Part shown: piece by piece, positions 40,455 to 49,599 of the stretch
Position numbering within the stretch: the stretch's first letter is position 1
Layout: every line of letters begins with the position of its first letter
Assembly: GCA_963575745.1 (NCBI GenBank)
Contig: CAUYUJ010008113.1
Location: 356,161-420,160 of the forward strand
Direction: 5' to 3'
DNA: 64,000 nt
From: Prorocentrum cordatum
Taxonomy: Eukaryota > Sar > Dinophyceae > Prorocentrales > Prorocentraceae
The notes under the pieces: generated by a model
Database searches by the model: none
Seen by the model: the letters and a program-made list of their open reading frames with translations, nothing else
Told to the model about the DNA's origin: nothing
Translations under genes and position numbers: made by a program

Positions 40455-41704
40455 GCGGCCGCGTTGCGGCGCTGATGTCTGTTATGGAGCAATCGTCCAC
40501 TGCCCGAACCTTGCCACAGAACGCGCGCGTTCTGTTCGCACGAATCGATGCACTCGCGCGGGCGCGCGCGGCTTGCGGGCGCCGTCGCTCCTGGCGCCCT
40601 GTTCCACCCCGAACTGGGGCGCGAGCGCGCCTCCGTCCAGGTCGACATCGGTCAGACGCTCGGGCACCCTCGCGCGCCACAGTCGGACATCCTTATTCGT
40701 GAGGCCCCGCAACTCTTGCGCGTTGGGGTCGGACCGCAAACGCGCGATCAAGCGCATGTTCGCCGCCTTGCCGCCTTCTATGAGGTCCTCGACGGGCCTC
40801 GCTTCCGGGAACGTGGCCGGCGCGCCGATGCCCGAGGCCGGCGAGTCGCCCAGCGGGAGCGCCCCCTCGCGCGCGAAGGGCGCGCAACGGCCGACGTCGG
40901 CGGCGCGCGGGCCCGCCCGACGGAAAAACCTTCAGCATTCGCGATCGATGTGCCCGACTCTGGTCGCCAATCCTTCGAGCAACGGCCCGTTGACGTGCCG
41001 GGCGACCCCGCGGGCGCCCGCGTCGGCGCCGCGGTGCCGTGCCTCGACGGCGCCGCTCTGCCCGAGCTGGCGGGCCCGAGTCCCAATGCGCCACGCGGCT
41101 TCTTCGCGCGCTCTCCGCGCCGCGCTGGGCGCGCGCTCGCCGACCCAGCGTGCCGCGTCCGAAACGTCGGGCGCCGGCGTGACTGACTTCTCGAATTTAC
41201 ATGTCCCGGCCCGAGCCTGCCGGGGAAAGTCGCGTTTGAGATCGCTCTCGGCCGAATTGCCCAGCCGCGGTCGCTTGGGGGCCGGGGGCGTCGGCAGGCG
41301 CCTCCCCGTCCTGCTGTTCCGCCCGCTGAGTGGGGGCGGGCCCCGCCGCTGGCGCTCTGGCCTGCGACCGCCGCGCGCGCGCGGGCCCCGCTGCCGCGCG
41401 TCGCCTGGCCGGAGGGCGCGGAGGCTTTGGCGCCTGCCGCATCGCGCCAAGCAGAAGAGCAAGCACAATCGCACAAACGTAACGAACCAATGCCAGGTGC
41501 CGCACTGGGCCCGGAAGAACAAGGCGCCGCGGCCCCCTGCACGCGCGGTCTCGCACGTCATCGCGCACGGCCGCGTCGCCACCATCGGCGCAATCGCCGT
41601 GTCAGCGCCAACTTGCACGTGGTCCGGCGCGCCCCCCGACCCGCGCCAGGCAGCATTCTTGGATCAGTGCGCGCGCGCCCCAGCGTGCCAGTCGCCGCGC
41701 GCGT
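40455..41704 (-). other. GC-rich body of the YR element between gag and RT
   Basis: Very GC-rich DNA, open by chance in several frames on both strands (for example 40,306-41,850 plus). Translations are Arg/Ala/Pro-rich and carry no domain. The real reading frame cannot be traced through this part. Confidence 0.4.
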
Positions 41705-43165
41705 CTAAGCGCCGCGCGCGCCGTGCGCCCCCGCGCGGCCGCGCGGCCACGCCCGGCCCCCCTCGCCGTCGCCCGGGGACATGGCGCGCGTGCGAACCCC
41801 CACCATGCCGATGCGCGCCTCCCCCATCGAGGTCTGGTCAAATCCTATGATAGCGCGCCGCGCTTCCTGTGGCAGGGGCGGTGCAATCTGGGCCAGGGCG
41901 AAGCGCATTTCCGCCCTGATCACTTCGAGCCGGCACTGCCTCGCGCCATGCGCGCCCCGCGGGGGAGGGGTTGGCATGGCCAGGGGCGGACCCGCGGGCG
42001 TCGGGCGCCACTTGGGGCCCGCCCCTCTGCCCAGCAAGTGCGCGGGCGCGCGATCGCGGTCGCGTCCGACGCGCGCGGCGCCGCGCGCGCCTTCTCGTCC
42101 AGCCCCGTCTCGCATTGCCCCGCCGCAACAGAAACCGCGCCAGAAACCGCGTTTGAGGGCGCCGTCATGGCGGACGAGCGAAATCAACTTCTTAAGCGAG
42201 AACAAGCCTCTGAGCGCGCTGCTCTTCGGGCGCCGCCGATGCTCTTCGCGCGCCACCTCGCGTGCCCGCGCTGGGCGATCTGCACCACGCACGCAGCAAC
42301 CGCACATGACGAATGTTGGCTTGATGCCCGCGCTGATGAGCGTTCGGCCGCGACGCGCAAGCGCGACGGCGCGGCCGGCAACGCGTGCGAGGCAAGGTGG
42401 CAGCGCGTGGGCGCCGCGCGGCGCAACCGACCACGAGCGCCTGCCGCGCGCGCGGCCGCGAATCTGCCAGTGACACAACTGTGCTAACAGCGAATGCACC
42501 TCGAATTGGGGCGTCTTGCGCCCCCTCACTTCTTCGCCCATTTCGCGGGCCGGGGCGGCGCGCGCGGCGCGACCGGCGCACTCCGCTTCGCGCTGCCCCG
42601 CGCGCCGTTGTTCCAAGTGGAGCGGCCCCAGCCGCCGCTGTGCCGCGACGCGCCGGAGCGCGAAGAGCGCGCCTCCGCCGCGCCTTTGCTCGTCGCAGCG
42701 CGGCCGCTGCCGCGGCCGCTGCCCGAGGACGTGGCCTGCGAGACCTGCCCCTGCGCCTGCGACGCAACGACCGCGCGCGGTCGCGCCGCCCTGGCTTGCG
42801 CGAGCTACCTTGGCGGCGCGGTCGAACTCGTTCTCGGCTGTCCGCAGTGCCAGCGAGACGAGCCCTTTCGATGCCTCTTCGTTGTTGAACGGCTCTACGC
42901 CGCTCTGACGCGAGCGCCCGGCCCAGCTCTTGCGGACGAGCTCGTGGGCCCGAGCCCCGCCTTGCGACCCGCGAGAGGGGCCTGCAAAGCCACTTTGCGA
43001 CGAGCTTAGGATGCGCGCGCCGCGGCGCCCTCGCGCCGGCGCAGCGCGGAACTGGAGTGCAACGCAGCGCTTGTGCTCCACGCGCCGCGCGCGTGACAGC
43101 TGCTCAGTCGCCGCAACCGCGATTGCCCATGCATCGTAGGCAAGGTGCCGCTCGGCCCGCGACAA
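41705..43165 (-). pseudogene. YR-element gag-like protein, C-terminal part
   Basis: The 486-codon frame reads AYDAWAIAVAATEQLSRARR, AHELVRKSWAGRSRQSGVEP, FNNEEASKGLVSLALRTAEN near its start. This is protein-like and resembles the second half of the gag-like ORF of dinoflagellate YR elements. A Gly/Arg-rich and then Ala/Pro-rich part follows. It continues the ORF at 43,797-43,006 after one frame change. Confidence 0.55.
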
Positions 43166-43797
43166 CGCGCGCTGCCCTTTGCCGCTGCAATCTGCAGCCC
43201 CGCCGTCATCGCCAGCGTCGTCGACCCCGCGGGTCTCGCGGCCCAGGTCGGGAGAAAGCCGCGCAAATCTGAATAAATGAGCGGGTTAGTGCATCCCCGC
43301 TTCTTGGCCTTCGCGACGTCGGCCGCCAGCCGGTCGCATTTCTTGCTCCTGCCGCTTTGCAACAATCGCGGCCGCCGCCGCTGGCGCGCGCGCGCGCGCA
43401 AGCCGTTCCTCGGCCAGATCGTCTGGCTGGGCCCGTCCAGCGAAATCATCGCAAGCACTGCGCCCGCGCCGACGTGGCGCACGGGGGCGGCCATTTCCAC
43501 GTTGGCCTCATCCCCGACGCGAACGCGTGGGCACTGGGGCGCGCCGGGCGCGCGCGCGACCACCCCCTTGCCCGCCGTTGTGGCGCGCTCCAGCGCGCGA
43601 CGAAGTGCGCCCTTCAGAGCGGCAGACAGGTTCTCTGAGCCAATCAGCTTCTCGATGCGAACGTTCACCATCTGCGCTGGCGTCTTAAACCTGCTCGCCC
43701 CGAGGCAATCCATGGCGGGTTTATATTCGATGTCCTGCCAGTCCGCCCCAACCACGGGGCCCTGTCGCAGGAGGCCCAGCGGCGCGCTGTCGGCCAT
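43006..43797 (-). pseudogene. YR-element gag-like protein, N-terminal part
   Basis: From ATG at 43,797 the frame reads MADSAPLGLLRQGPVVGADW, then CLGASRFKTPAQMVNVRIEK and LIGSENLSAALKGALRRALE. Further on are SLDGPSQTIWPRNG and CTNPLIYSDLRGFLPTWAAR. These are recurrent segments of the gag-like protein of dinoflagellate YR retroelements. The role is inferred from position (first ORF) and not from a nucleocapsid motif. The frame is lost near 43,100, where the adjoining frame takes over. Confidence 0.65.
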
Positions 43798-44081
43798 GAT
43801 AACAAAGAATCGATAGCAAAGAATCGCAAGTCTCACGCGGGAGAGCACTAGCGTCACAGCCGCCCGCGCGCGCAGCCACTGGAGCGCAGCACTGCAGACC
43901 GCCTGCCGCGTGCAACCGGTAACAGAGCGCGTTGAACCCCAGAGAACCTGATAGCGACAGAGACCACCGAGGCCACAGACACGACAACACCAGAGTCCGT
44001 GTAGGACTGAAGAGAGCTAGCGAGCTCCCGACGCGGGCACCCGTGGAGCCCCGCGGCCGGCCACAATAGACCCCTCGAGAA

Positions 44082-44710
44082 CGCCGAGACCCCTTTGGGC
44101 CCGTCCTCCCATGCCCAATGGGATTGACGCAACGGCGCGTAGGTCGCTCAGGACCATCGGGGAGTGCCCCTCTGGGCATTACACCATCACCATAGTCACC
44201 ACGACTAATGACCCTTTGGGGCCGCGCCCCTCGTCCTCTACGGGGCTCGGACAGCACCGAAGTCACGCTGGGCCAGCACAGGAGGCCCCTCTGGGTGCGG
44301 GGTGAACGCCAAGACCCCTGAGGGCCGACCCCAAAATCCTCTACGGGACTGGGGCGACCGCGCGTCAGTCACCCTGGGCCGCGGAAGAGGCCCCGAAGGG
44401 TACTTAGGTCACGCTGGACTATCGCAGGAAACCGCTCTGGGCACGGCGGCAACGCCAAGACCTTTCAGGGCCGATCCCAAAATCCTCTACGGGACTTGGA
44501 CAACCGCGCGTAAGTCACTCTGGACCCGCCAAAAAAAAACGATGGGTATCTAGGTCACACTCGACCAGCGTAGGAAATCACTCTGGGCACGGTAGCAACG
44601 CCAAGATCTTTCAGGGCCGATCCCAAAGTCCTCTACGGGACAAGGACGACGTCGCGCAGGTCACACTGGACCCGCGGAAGAGGCCCCGATGGGAACCTAG
44701 GCCCCGATGG
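44082..44710. repeat. 146-148-bp tandem repeat in the YR-element leader
   Basis: CGCCAAGA(C/T)C.......GGGCCGA, then CCCAAAATCCTCTACGGGAC, recurs at 44,305, 44,453 and 44,599, with a more diverged copy starting near 44,082. The array lies between terminal block A1 and the gag-like ORF, where a 5' leader would be. Open frames here are incidental. Confidence 0.75.
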
Positions 44711-44725
44711 GAACCTAGGGCGCGA

Positions 44726-45113
44726 AAAAACGAGCAGCGACCGCGGTCGCGTCCGGCGCACTCTGGCGAACGGACGCGCCGCGCGTCGCCCCAGGGGTGG
44801 TCCAAAGCGGCGCTCTGGCAGGCAGGTTGGGCGCTGCAGCCATGGCCGGGTACTTGATATCCCGCCCTGCGACCAAGCGGCAGAAAGGATACACTTCGAC
44901 CGCGCACGGAGGGACAGAGGGAGGACGGACACCGACGCACGGCCGCGCGGCACGCCAGCATGCCCGCGCGGGAGCCTGGCCCGCCCGACGGAGCGGCGGC
45001 CCGCGGCGGGTGGTCACGCAGCCGCCCGCCATCGCGCGGGGGGCCAACGGCGGGACACTCCCGCCGCCTGGGGGCGTCGACTTATGATTTGCCACAAAAA
45101 GTTGTCACCGCCC
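44726..45113 (-). repeat. split direct repeat block A1 (5' end of the YR element)
   Basis: Matches 36,959-37,390 in the same orientation. It borders the GCCAAGCAACGC array on its outer side. Confidence 0.85.
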
Positions 45114-45910
45114 ATGCGAAACAATGCCAAGCAATTGGCAATAAACGCCAAGCAACGCCAAGCCATGCCAAGCAACACCGAGCAGTGCAACGCCAAGTAA
45201 GACAACACAAGGCACGCATCGCCGGGCATTGCATGGCAACGCCAAGCAGAGCAAAACAACGCCAAGCAATGCCTGACAACACCAAACATAGAGGAACAAC
45301 AAACGGTACAAACATAAACTCTCGACGCTCCGCGCGGATTTCTCGGATCTGCGCTGGACCCCTCTCCCTGGCGCGCGAAGCGCGCCAGGGGCGGCGCCGG
45401 AGGCGCCGCCAGGGGGGCACCAGCGCAGATCCAAGAAATCCGCGCGGAACGCCAAACATTTATGTTTATGGCGCTTTTGTTCTTCGAGGGCAGATCGGAA
45501 GCATAGCAACGCCGAGCAGTGCCAGGCAACACCAAGCAATGCCAACCAGCGCCGCTGAACAGACGTTCCCCTGACCGATCGGGGTCGCGCCCGATTTCTT
45601 CTTTGAAACACCAGTGGGTGCGAGGCCTGCGCCGTCCGGGGTTTCCAAGCAATGCCATGCAATGCCAAGCAAAACAAGACAACGAAAAAAAAATGCCTAA
45701 CAACGCAACACAATGCCAAGCAAAGCAACGACAAATAATGCAAAACAATGCGAATAAATGCAATGTCACGCCATGCCGAACCGTGCAATGCAAAGACAAG
45801 ACATGCCAATCAAAATTAAACAATGCAAATCAAAACGAAGCAATGCAAAGCAGCGCAGATCAATGCCAAGCAAGTCAGTCAACGCAAAGAAAAGCAAAAC
45901 AAAACAGAGG
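45114..45910. repeat. GCCAAGCAACGC-type array, right side
   Basis: Imperfect 10-15-base units AACGCCAAGCAATGC, CAAAACAATGCAAAGCAA fill this stretch on both sides of a foldback element. Minus frames read repeated LCLALLGVAWHCLAL strings, a by-product of the array. Confidence 0.8.
45310..45467. mobile_element. 158-bp foldback element in the array
   Basis: The two ends are inverted: AAACATAAA....TCGACGCTCCGCGCGGATTT at the left, and AAATCCGCGCGGAACGCC then TTTATGTTT at the right. The pairing extends inward (TCTCGGATCTGCGCTGG with CCAGCGCAGATCCAAGA) to a G/C-rich centre made of two smaller palindromes (CTGGCGCGC/GCGCGCCAG and GGCGCC...GGCGCC). It is unrelated in sequence to the 22,149 foldback element. 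No target duplication is obvious in the repetitive flank. Confidence 0.7.
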
Positions 45911-46071
45911 AAACCACTCCTTGCTTAATCACTTACTTACGCAACGTTCACAGAAAGTCGCGCCGGGTTCACTGTTTCAATGGGCTGCTGAGGATACGGG
46001 ACGCGTAAGTAAATTCATTCACACATCATCCATGTAGTGTCGGAGGTCGGCGGAATGACGCAAGCCTCTAC

Positions 46072-46440
46072 AATAAAATGACACCACGCGGGTGTATCCC
46101 ATGTGCCTCATGGCGCGCGCAGCAGCCCTTACTCGGTTCTGGTCGCCAGGGCAGACGCGAAAGAAATTTGGGTACTTGAGCGCAGGGCCGTTCCTCAGCG
46201 AGAGCAGTGGGCTGGTGGCGGAATAGCAAACCATAGGCAACCCCAACGACTGCATGGCGGTGGCGCCTGCCGCTGACGCGCCCGACGTAGTGAAACCAAC
46301 GATGCCGTGCACGGGCTCTCCGTACAGGCCGAAGCCATACTTTTCCACCATGTTGTTGAAATAGAACCCTGCCAGAATTGCGCGTTCGCTGGACCCGCCG
46401 TGGTCCATGACATCCTTTGGTGGCAACTCATGGGAGCCTC
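46072..46440 (-). CDS. receptor exon 2: N-lobe of ANF-receptor-like domain
   Basis: About 120 residues on the minus strand read AILAGFYFNNMVEKYGFGLY, HGIVGFTTSGASAAGATAMQ, LGLPMVCYSATSPLLS, YPNFFRVCPGDQNRVRAAAR and MRHMGYTRVVSFY. This is the canonical order of ANF-receptor/PBP1 domains (V.GIIG...S.....A......IP...Y.ATSP.LS......FFR..P.D......A....H..W..V.....Y). A donor TTTTATT|GTAGAG lies at 46,072/46,071. Several AG acceptors cluster upstream (46,415-46,450), so the 5' edge is uncertain by about 30 bases. It follows exon 1 after only about 170 bases. Confidence 0.85.
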
Positions 46441-46612
46441 CCATACCACTTGCCGGCTCTTGCGAATTGACGCTGATCGAAGCTGATCGACGCTAGTCGA
46501 CGCTAAATCGATGCTAAATCGACGCTAGTCGACGCTAACCAACGCTCAATCGGCGCTACCTCATCGACTCTCAGACGCTGATCGACGCTAAACACTGAAA
46601 TATGAGGGTACA
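46441..46612 (-). repeat. receptor intron 1, mostly a 10-11-bp minisatellite
   Basis: About twelve imperfect copies of TCGACGCTAGA/GATCGACGCTA fill the space between exons 1 and 2. The DNA translates without a stop for a while, which is why exon 1 appears to run on past its donor. Candidate donors are GTGTAC (46,613-46,608) and GTACCC (46,611-46,606). Confidence 0.7.
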
Positions 46613-46955
46613 CCAAACTCCAATGATTTGCTACCGAAACATCCGTTGAGACATTGAACAGGTCGGCAGAGCCAAGGTTGGCAATGGCTGGGCAGAATGT
46701 GGAGTTGCGCGTGTTCACGTCGTAGATCGCGCGGGTTGCCGCCACCACGCGGGCTGCGCCGCACCCGTCGCGCCTCGTCAGCATCGCCGCGATTCCCAGG
46801 CGGAGGTTCCCCGACAACGGCGGGTAGTAAGCAATCGTGTCCTCTTTCGGAGTCGGGATCGGCCCCGCTGTCGACAGCCTGTCATAGGGATCCCACTGCG
46901 CGTCGGCCGCTGACAGGAGCAGCAGCAGCAGCAACAGCTGGCCTTTCCACATCAT
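46613..46955 (-). CDS. receptor exon 1: signal peptide and start of ligand-binding domain
   Basis: The ATG at 46,955 (a second follows at once) opens MMWKGQLLLLLLLLSAADAQ, a clear signal peptide with a likely cleavage after Ala-Asp-Ala. After a linker, LRLGIAAMLTRRDGCGAARV and VAATRAIYDVNTRN give the first beta strand and helix of a type-1 periplasmic-binding domain (A..LAI..IN). N-NST and F-NVS sequons follow. The upstream part of the open frame (to 47,657) lacks coding character. A pyrimidine tract with TTAG ends 86 bases before this ATG, which supports the start. The rest of the domain is in exons 2 and 3. Confidence 0.85.
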
Positions 46956-47040
46956 GTTGAGCTGGGCACGGCTGGGATGCGATTGTATGGGCGCTGGTGC
47001 AGCGCGCTTGGGTGGGTTGGGGCCTGCCCGATCCAAACGG

Positions 47041-47090
47041 CTAACACAGCGAGGGAACGTGAAGGAAACGAGAAAAGAGAACCCGACCTT
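47041..47090 (-). promoter_or_regulatory. candidate spliced-leader acceptor of the receptor gene
   Basis: On the minus strand, GGTTCTCTTTTCTCGTTTCC, TTCACGTTCCCTCGCTG and TGTTAG form a pyrimidine-rich tract ending in AG at 47,041. This would leave an 85-base 5' untranslated region before the ATG at 46,955. Dinoflagellate mRNAs receive their leader at such sites. Confidence 0.5.
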
Positions 47091-47684
47091 TTGGCACGAA
47101 CGCCTACCTACCCCCATCCCAGCCCCCAGGGTAGCTTGCGGCTGGCCCAAGATTGTTCCCAGCCCGCTCGAGACGGTCCCCAAATGGTGCCCAAGACAGC
47201 CCGAGACCCCGGCAGCACCCCTGAAATGAGCCCCCGCACATGCCAGACAGCCCCAAAACATGTCATACAAATATGTCGCCTTTCTTGAGCTAGCTTGGCG
47301 AACACATCCCTTGCGTAAGGCGTGGATGCGAATGCGACTGGGCTCCCTGGCGCTGTAATGGCGCACCCTATGGGGTACTAGGGTGCGCAGTGTATGTGTG
47401 TGCCTTGTTTGCTCGACCTTCTCCGCCTCGTCGCCGCGCGCGAGGCCGCGATCGCGAACAAAGTGTGCGTGTGTGTGTGTGTGCCATCGTGAACACTGAC
47501 GCGCATGCGACCGAGCACAGTGACGCCGAACCGCTCCACACTGGGCACGAAGCGCGCGAGGAATGGGCCGCGCCGCAGGTTGGGACCCGATGGGCCACGG
47601 ATAATGAGGTGTGCCAGTAGCGCCAACTAGCGCTATCGCGCAGGAACGCACCCGCACCTCCCACTCCTCTTGTCTTCCTTACTC

Positions 47685-47689
<5 letters not shown>
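47091..47689. other. 5' flank of the receptor gene
   Basis: No gene seen. A (GT)10 run occupies about 47,465-47,484. Short G/C-rich frames on both strands are not convincing. Confidence 0.4.
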
Positions 47690-47757
<68 letters not shown>

Positions 47758-47996
47758 CATCCTCATCCTGATCCTCATCCTCATCCTCATCATCATCATC
47801 ACCATCATCAGCATCGTCATCATCAGCATCATCATCATCATCACCATCGCGTGCACCCAGACACTCACAACAACATCGTCACCACCATCATCATCACCAC
47901 CATCATCATCATCATCATCATCATCAGCATCATCAGCATCAGCATCAGCATCAGCATCAGCATCAGCATCAGCATCAGCATCAGCATCAGCATCAG

Positions 47997-48060
<64 letters not shown>
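47690..48060. repeat. (CAT)n / (CATCAG)n microsatellite
   Basis: CAT triplets run from 47,690 to 47,755, a mixed CATCCT/CATCAC part follows, then CATCAG hexamers (about 47,930-48,000) and CAT triplets again to 48,060. All frames are open and give poly-His, poly-Ile, poly-Met or poly-Asp. Confidence 0.97.
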
Positions 48061-48254
48061 TCCTGCTACACCCCAAGCCACCCCAAATATTTCTGTGTGG
48101 CGGGCGTCCTGGGCGATCCCACCGAAGGCGCAGCAGCAGGCGAACGAGACACACGGAGGAGAGAGAGGAGGAGGAGGAGGAGGAGGAGGAGGAGGAGGAG
48201 GAGGAGGAGGAGGAGGAGGAGGAGGACCCAACGCACCCACACAACACCGAGGAG

Positions 48255-48286
<32 letters not shown>

Positions 48287-48620
48287 AGGAGGGCGGGCCA
48301 GAAAAAGACATGAGCCGACGCGGTCGACGCGGTCGCGGCGAAGATGCGTGACCACGACGGCCTTCCGTAGATGCGTGACCACGACGGCCTTCGGTTCCAC
48401 TGAAGATGAGATGTGCAAACACGGCCATCTCCTGCTACACCCCAGGCCACCCCAAACATTTCTGTGTGGCGGGCGTCCCGGGCGATTCCACCGAAGCCGC
48501 AGCAGCAGGCGAACGAGATGCACGGAGGAGAGAGAGAGGAGGAGGAGGAGGAGGACCCAACGCACCCACGCAACACCGAGGAGGAGACCCGAACCCGAGA
48601 GGAGAAGTGGCGACGGCAGG
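48056..48620. repeat. 369-bp tandem duplication with AGG tracts
   Basis: CATCTCCTGCTACACCCCA... with CTGTGTGGCGGGCGTCC, GCAGCAGCAGGCGAACGAGA and CACGGAGGAGAG occurs at 48,056 and again at 48,425. The first copy carries a long (AGG)n tract (48,160-48,228), the second a short one. A smaller repeat GATGCGTGACCACGACGGCC occurs twice around 48,345-48,390. Confidence 0.85.
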
Positions 48621-48744
48621 ACGGCGCCGCTAATGCATAAACTGGAGTAGGCAGAAACAAAACATTAACTAGAATACTTACCTGAGACAGGACAAGCAAG
48701 GGAAACCAAACGCTTGAAATCTTGAAAACCAGTTTGCCTTGCAA

Positions 48745-49560
48745 TTAAATCGGAGAAAAATCCCAAAACTTTACAGGGTAAGGTTCGGCAAGGCGGGCCC
48801 AACAGATCCCAAAGACGGGGTCAAGGCCAGAGAGGACTATGTGAGGCTTGCCCGAAAAAGAACATAAGCCCTTTCTACAACTGCATCGCGGCCTCAGGAG
48901 AGCGTCTGGGTGATGTCGGGCCCAGCAAGCGATCCGCGTGAACTTTCTCTAGCGGGCACCGAAAGCACACACGTCGACGTCGAACGACACGGCATCGTGG
49001 GCCCCCAGCAGGGCCTTCGAGGCGGGCGTGCTCCAAACCCAGAGGCCACCTGGGTTTTCGAGGTAGACGGGGGCTCCCAGGGAGCGGGCCGGCGCGATCA
49101 GGCCCAGGGCGAAACGAAGCTGCTTGTTTCCCAAGTCTACGGCCGCCTGCGGCCTGGCTGCAAGGTTCGGCAGCCCCCAAACGTGTTCCCTCGAGCGGAT
49201 GGTGCACCAAGACGACCCAGGCGGCCCGTGTCTGGCCTGGCTCCAAGACGAGCACGGCAGCGCAATCCAGAGAGCGGCAGCGACTCCACCACGAACCCAC
49301 CCACGAACGACCTGACGGACAGCAGGATGGTCGAGATCGAATCACTGTTTCGAAGCGAAGTCCATCGGCAGCGCGGCGACTCCGCGGCGCCGAAGCGCAG
49401 CGGACAGGCGACCCGTGCCGGCGAACAGCTCCAGCACAGCAGTCCGAGGGGGGCCCTTGTGACGCTTGAAGCTGGCATGGAGCTCTTTGAGGAGGTGACG
49501 ATGGATCGACTCCGTCGAAGGGCCCCCCTCGGTCGGACCTGCAAGCAGAGACATCCTCAC
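48745..49560 (-). pseudogene. methyltransferase-like ORF with two in-frame stops
   Basis: One minus frame carries protein-like sequence from about 49,560 to a TAA at 48,745. RTAVLELFAGTGRLSAALRR resembles the S-adenosylmethionine-binding ELF.G.G.LS..L...G motif. ALWIALPCSSWSQARHG matches the catalytic Pro-Cys loop, LGAPVYLENPGGLWVWSTPA the LENP...LW..P motif, then FDVDVCAFGAR, a Cys segment (RCSCRKGLCSFSGKPHIVL) and LAEPYP. TGA (49,342-49,344) and TAG (48,949-48,951) interrupt it, but the frame itself is never shifted. This domain is abundant in dinoflagellate genomes and often linked to retroelements. Whether it methylates DNA is unknown. Confidence 0.65.
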
Positions 49561-49599
49561 AAAAGTTTGATGGTCTGGGCCGTTTCGCCTGAGACATCC

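Larger units (their letters stand above)
36755..45113 (-). mobile_element. YR retroelement with split direct repeats (Ngaro/PAT-like), minus strand
   Basis: Read on the minus strand, the order is terminal block A1 (45,113-44,726), gag-like ORF, reverse transcriptase, tyrosine recombinase, block B1 (37,577-37,391), block A2 (37,390-36,959) and block B2 (36,937-36,755). A1-ORFs-B1-A2-B2 is the split-direct-repeat layout known for PAT/Ngaro-type tyrosine-recombinase retrotransposons, and the coding order gag-RT-YR agrees. Reading frames are frameshifted, so this copy is degenerate. It lies wholly within receptor intron 2, in sense orientation, embedded in a GCCAAGCAACGC-type array. Confidence 0.75.

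Noticed and set aside
40306-41850. 514-codon plus-strand frame in GC-rich DNA
   Set aside because: Antisense to the YR retroelement; Arg/Ala/Pro-rich with no motif; stops are rare at this GC content.
45014-45823. 269-codon Cys/His/Trp-rich minus frame resembling a membrane protein
   Set aside because: It is the GCCAAGCAACGC array read backwards, and it crosses the foldback element.
46955-47657. Extension of the exon 1 frame upstream to 47,657
   Set aside because: The sequence upstream of the signal-peptide ATG lacks coding character and contains the pyrimidine-tract/AG acceptor and a GT microsatellite.
47611-48744. Long His/Ile and Met/Asp-rich frames
   Set aside because: Translations of (CAT)n, (CATCAG)n and (AGG)n tracts.
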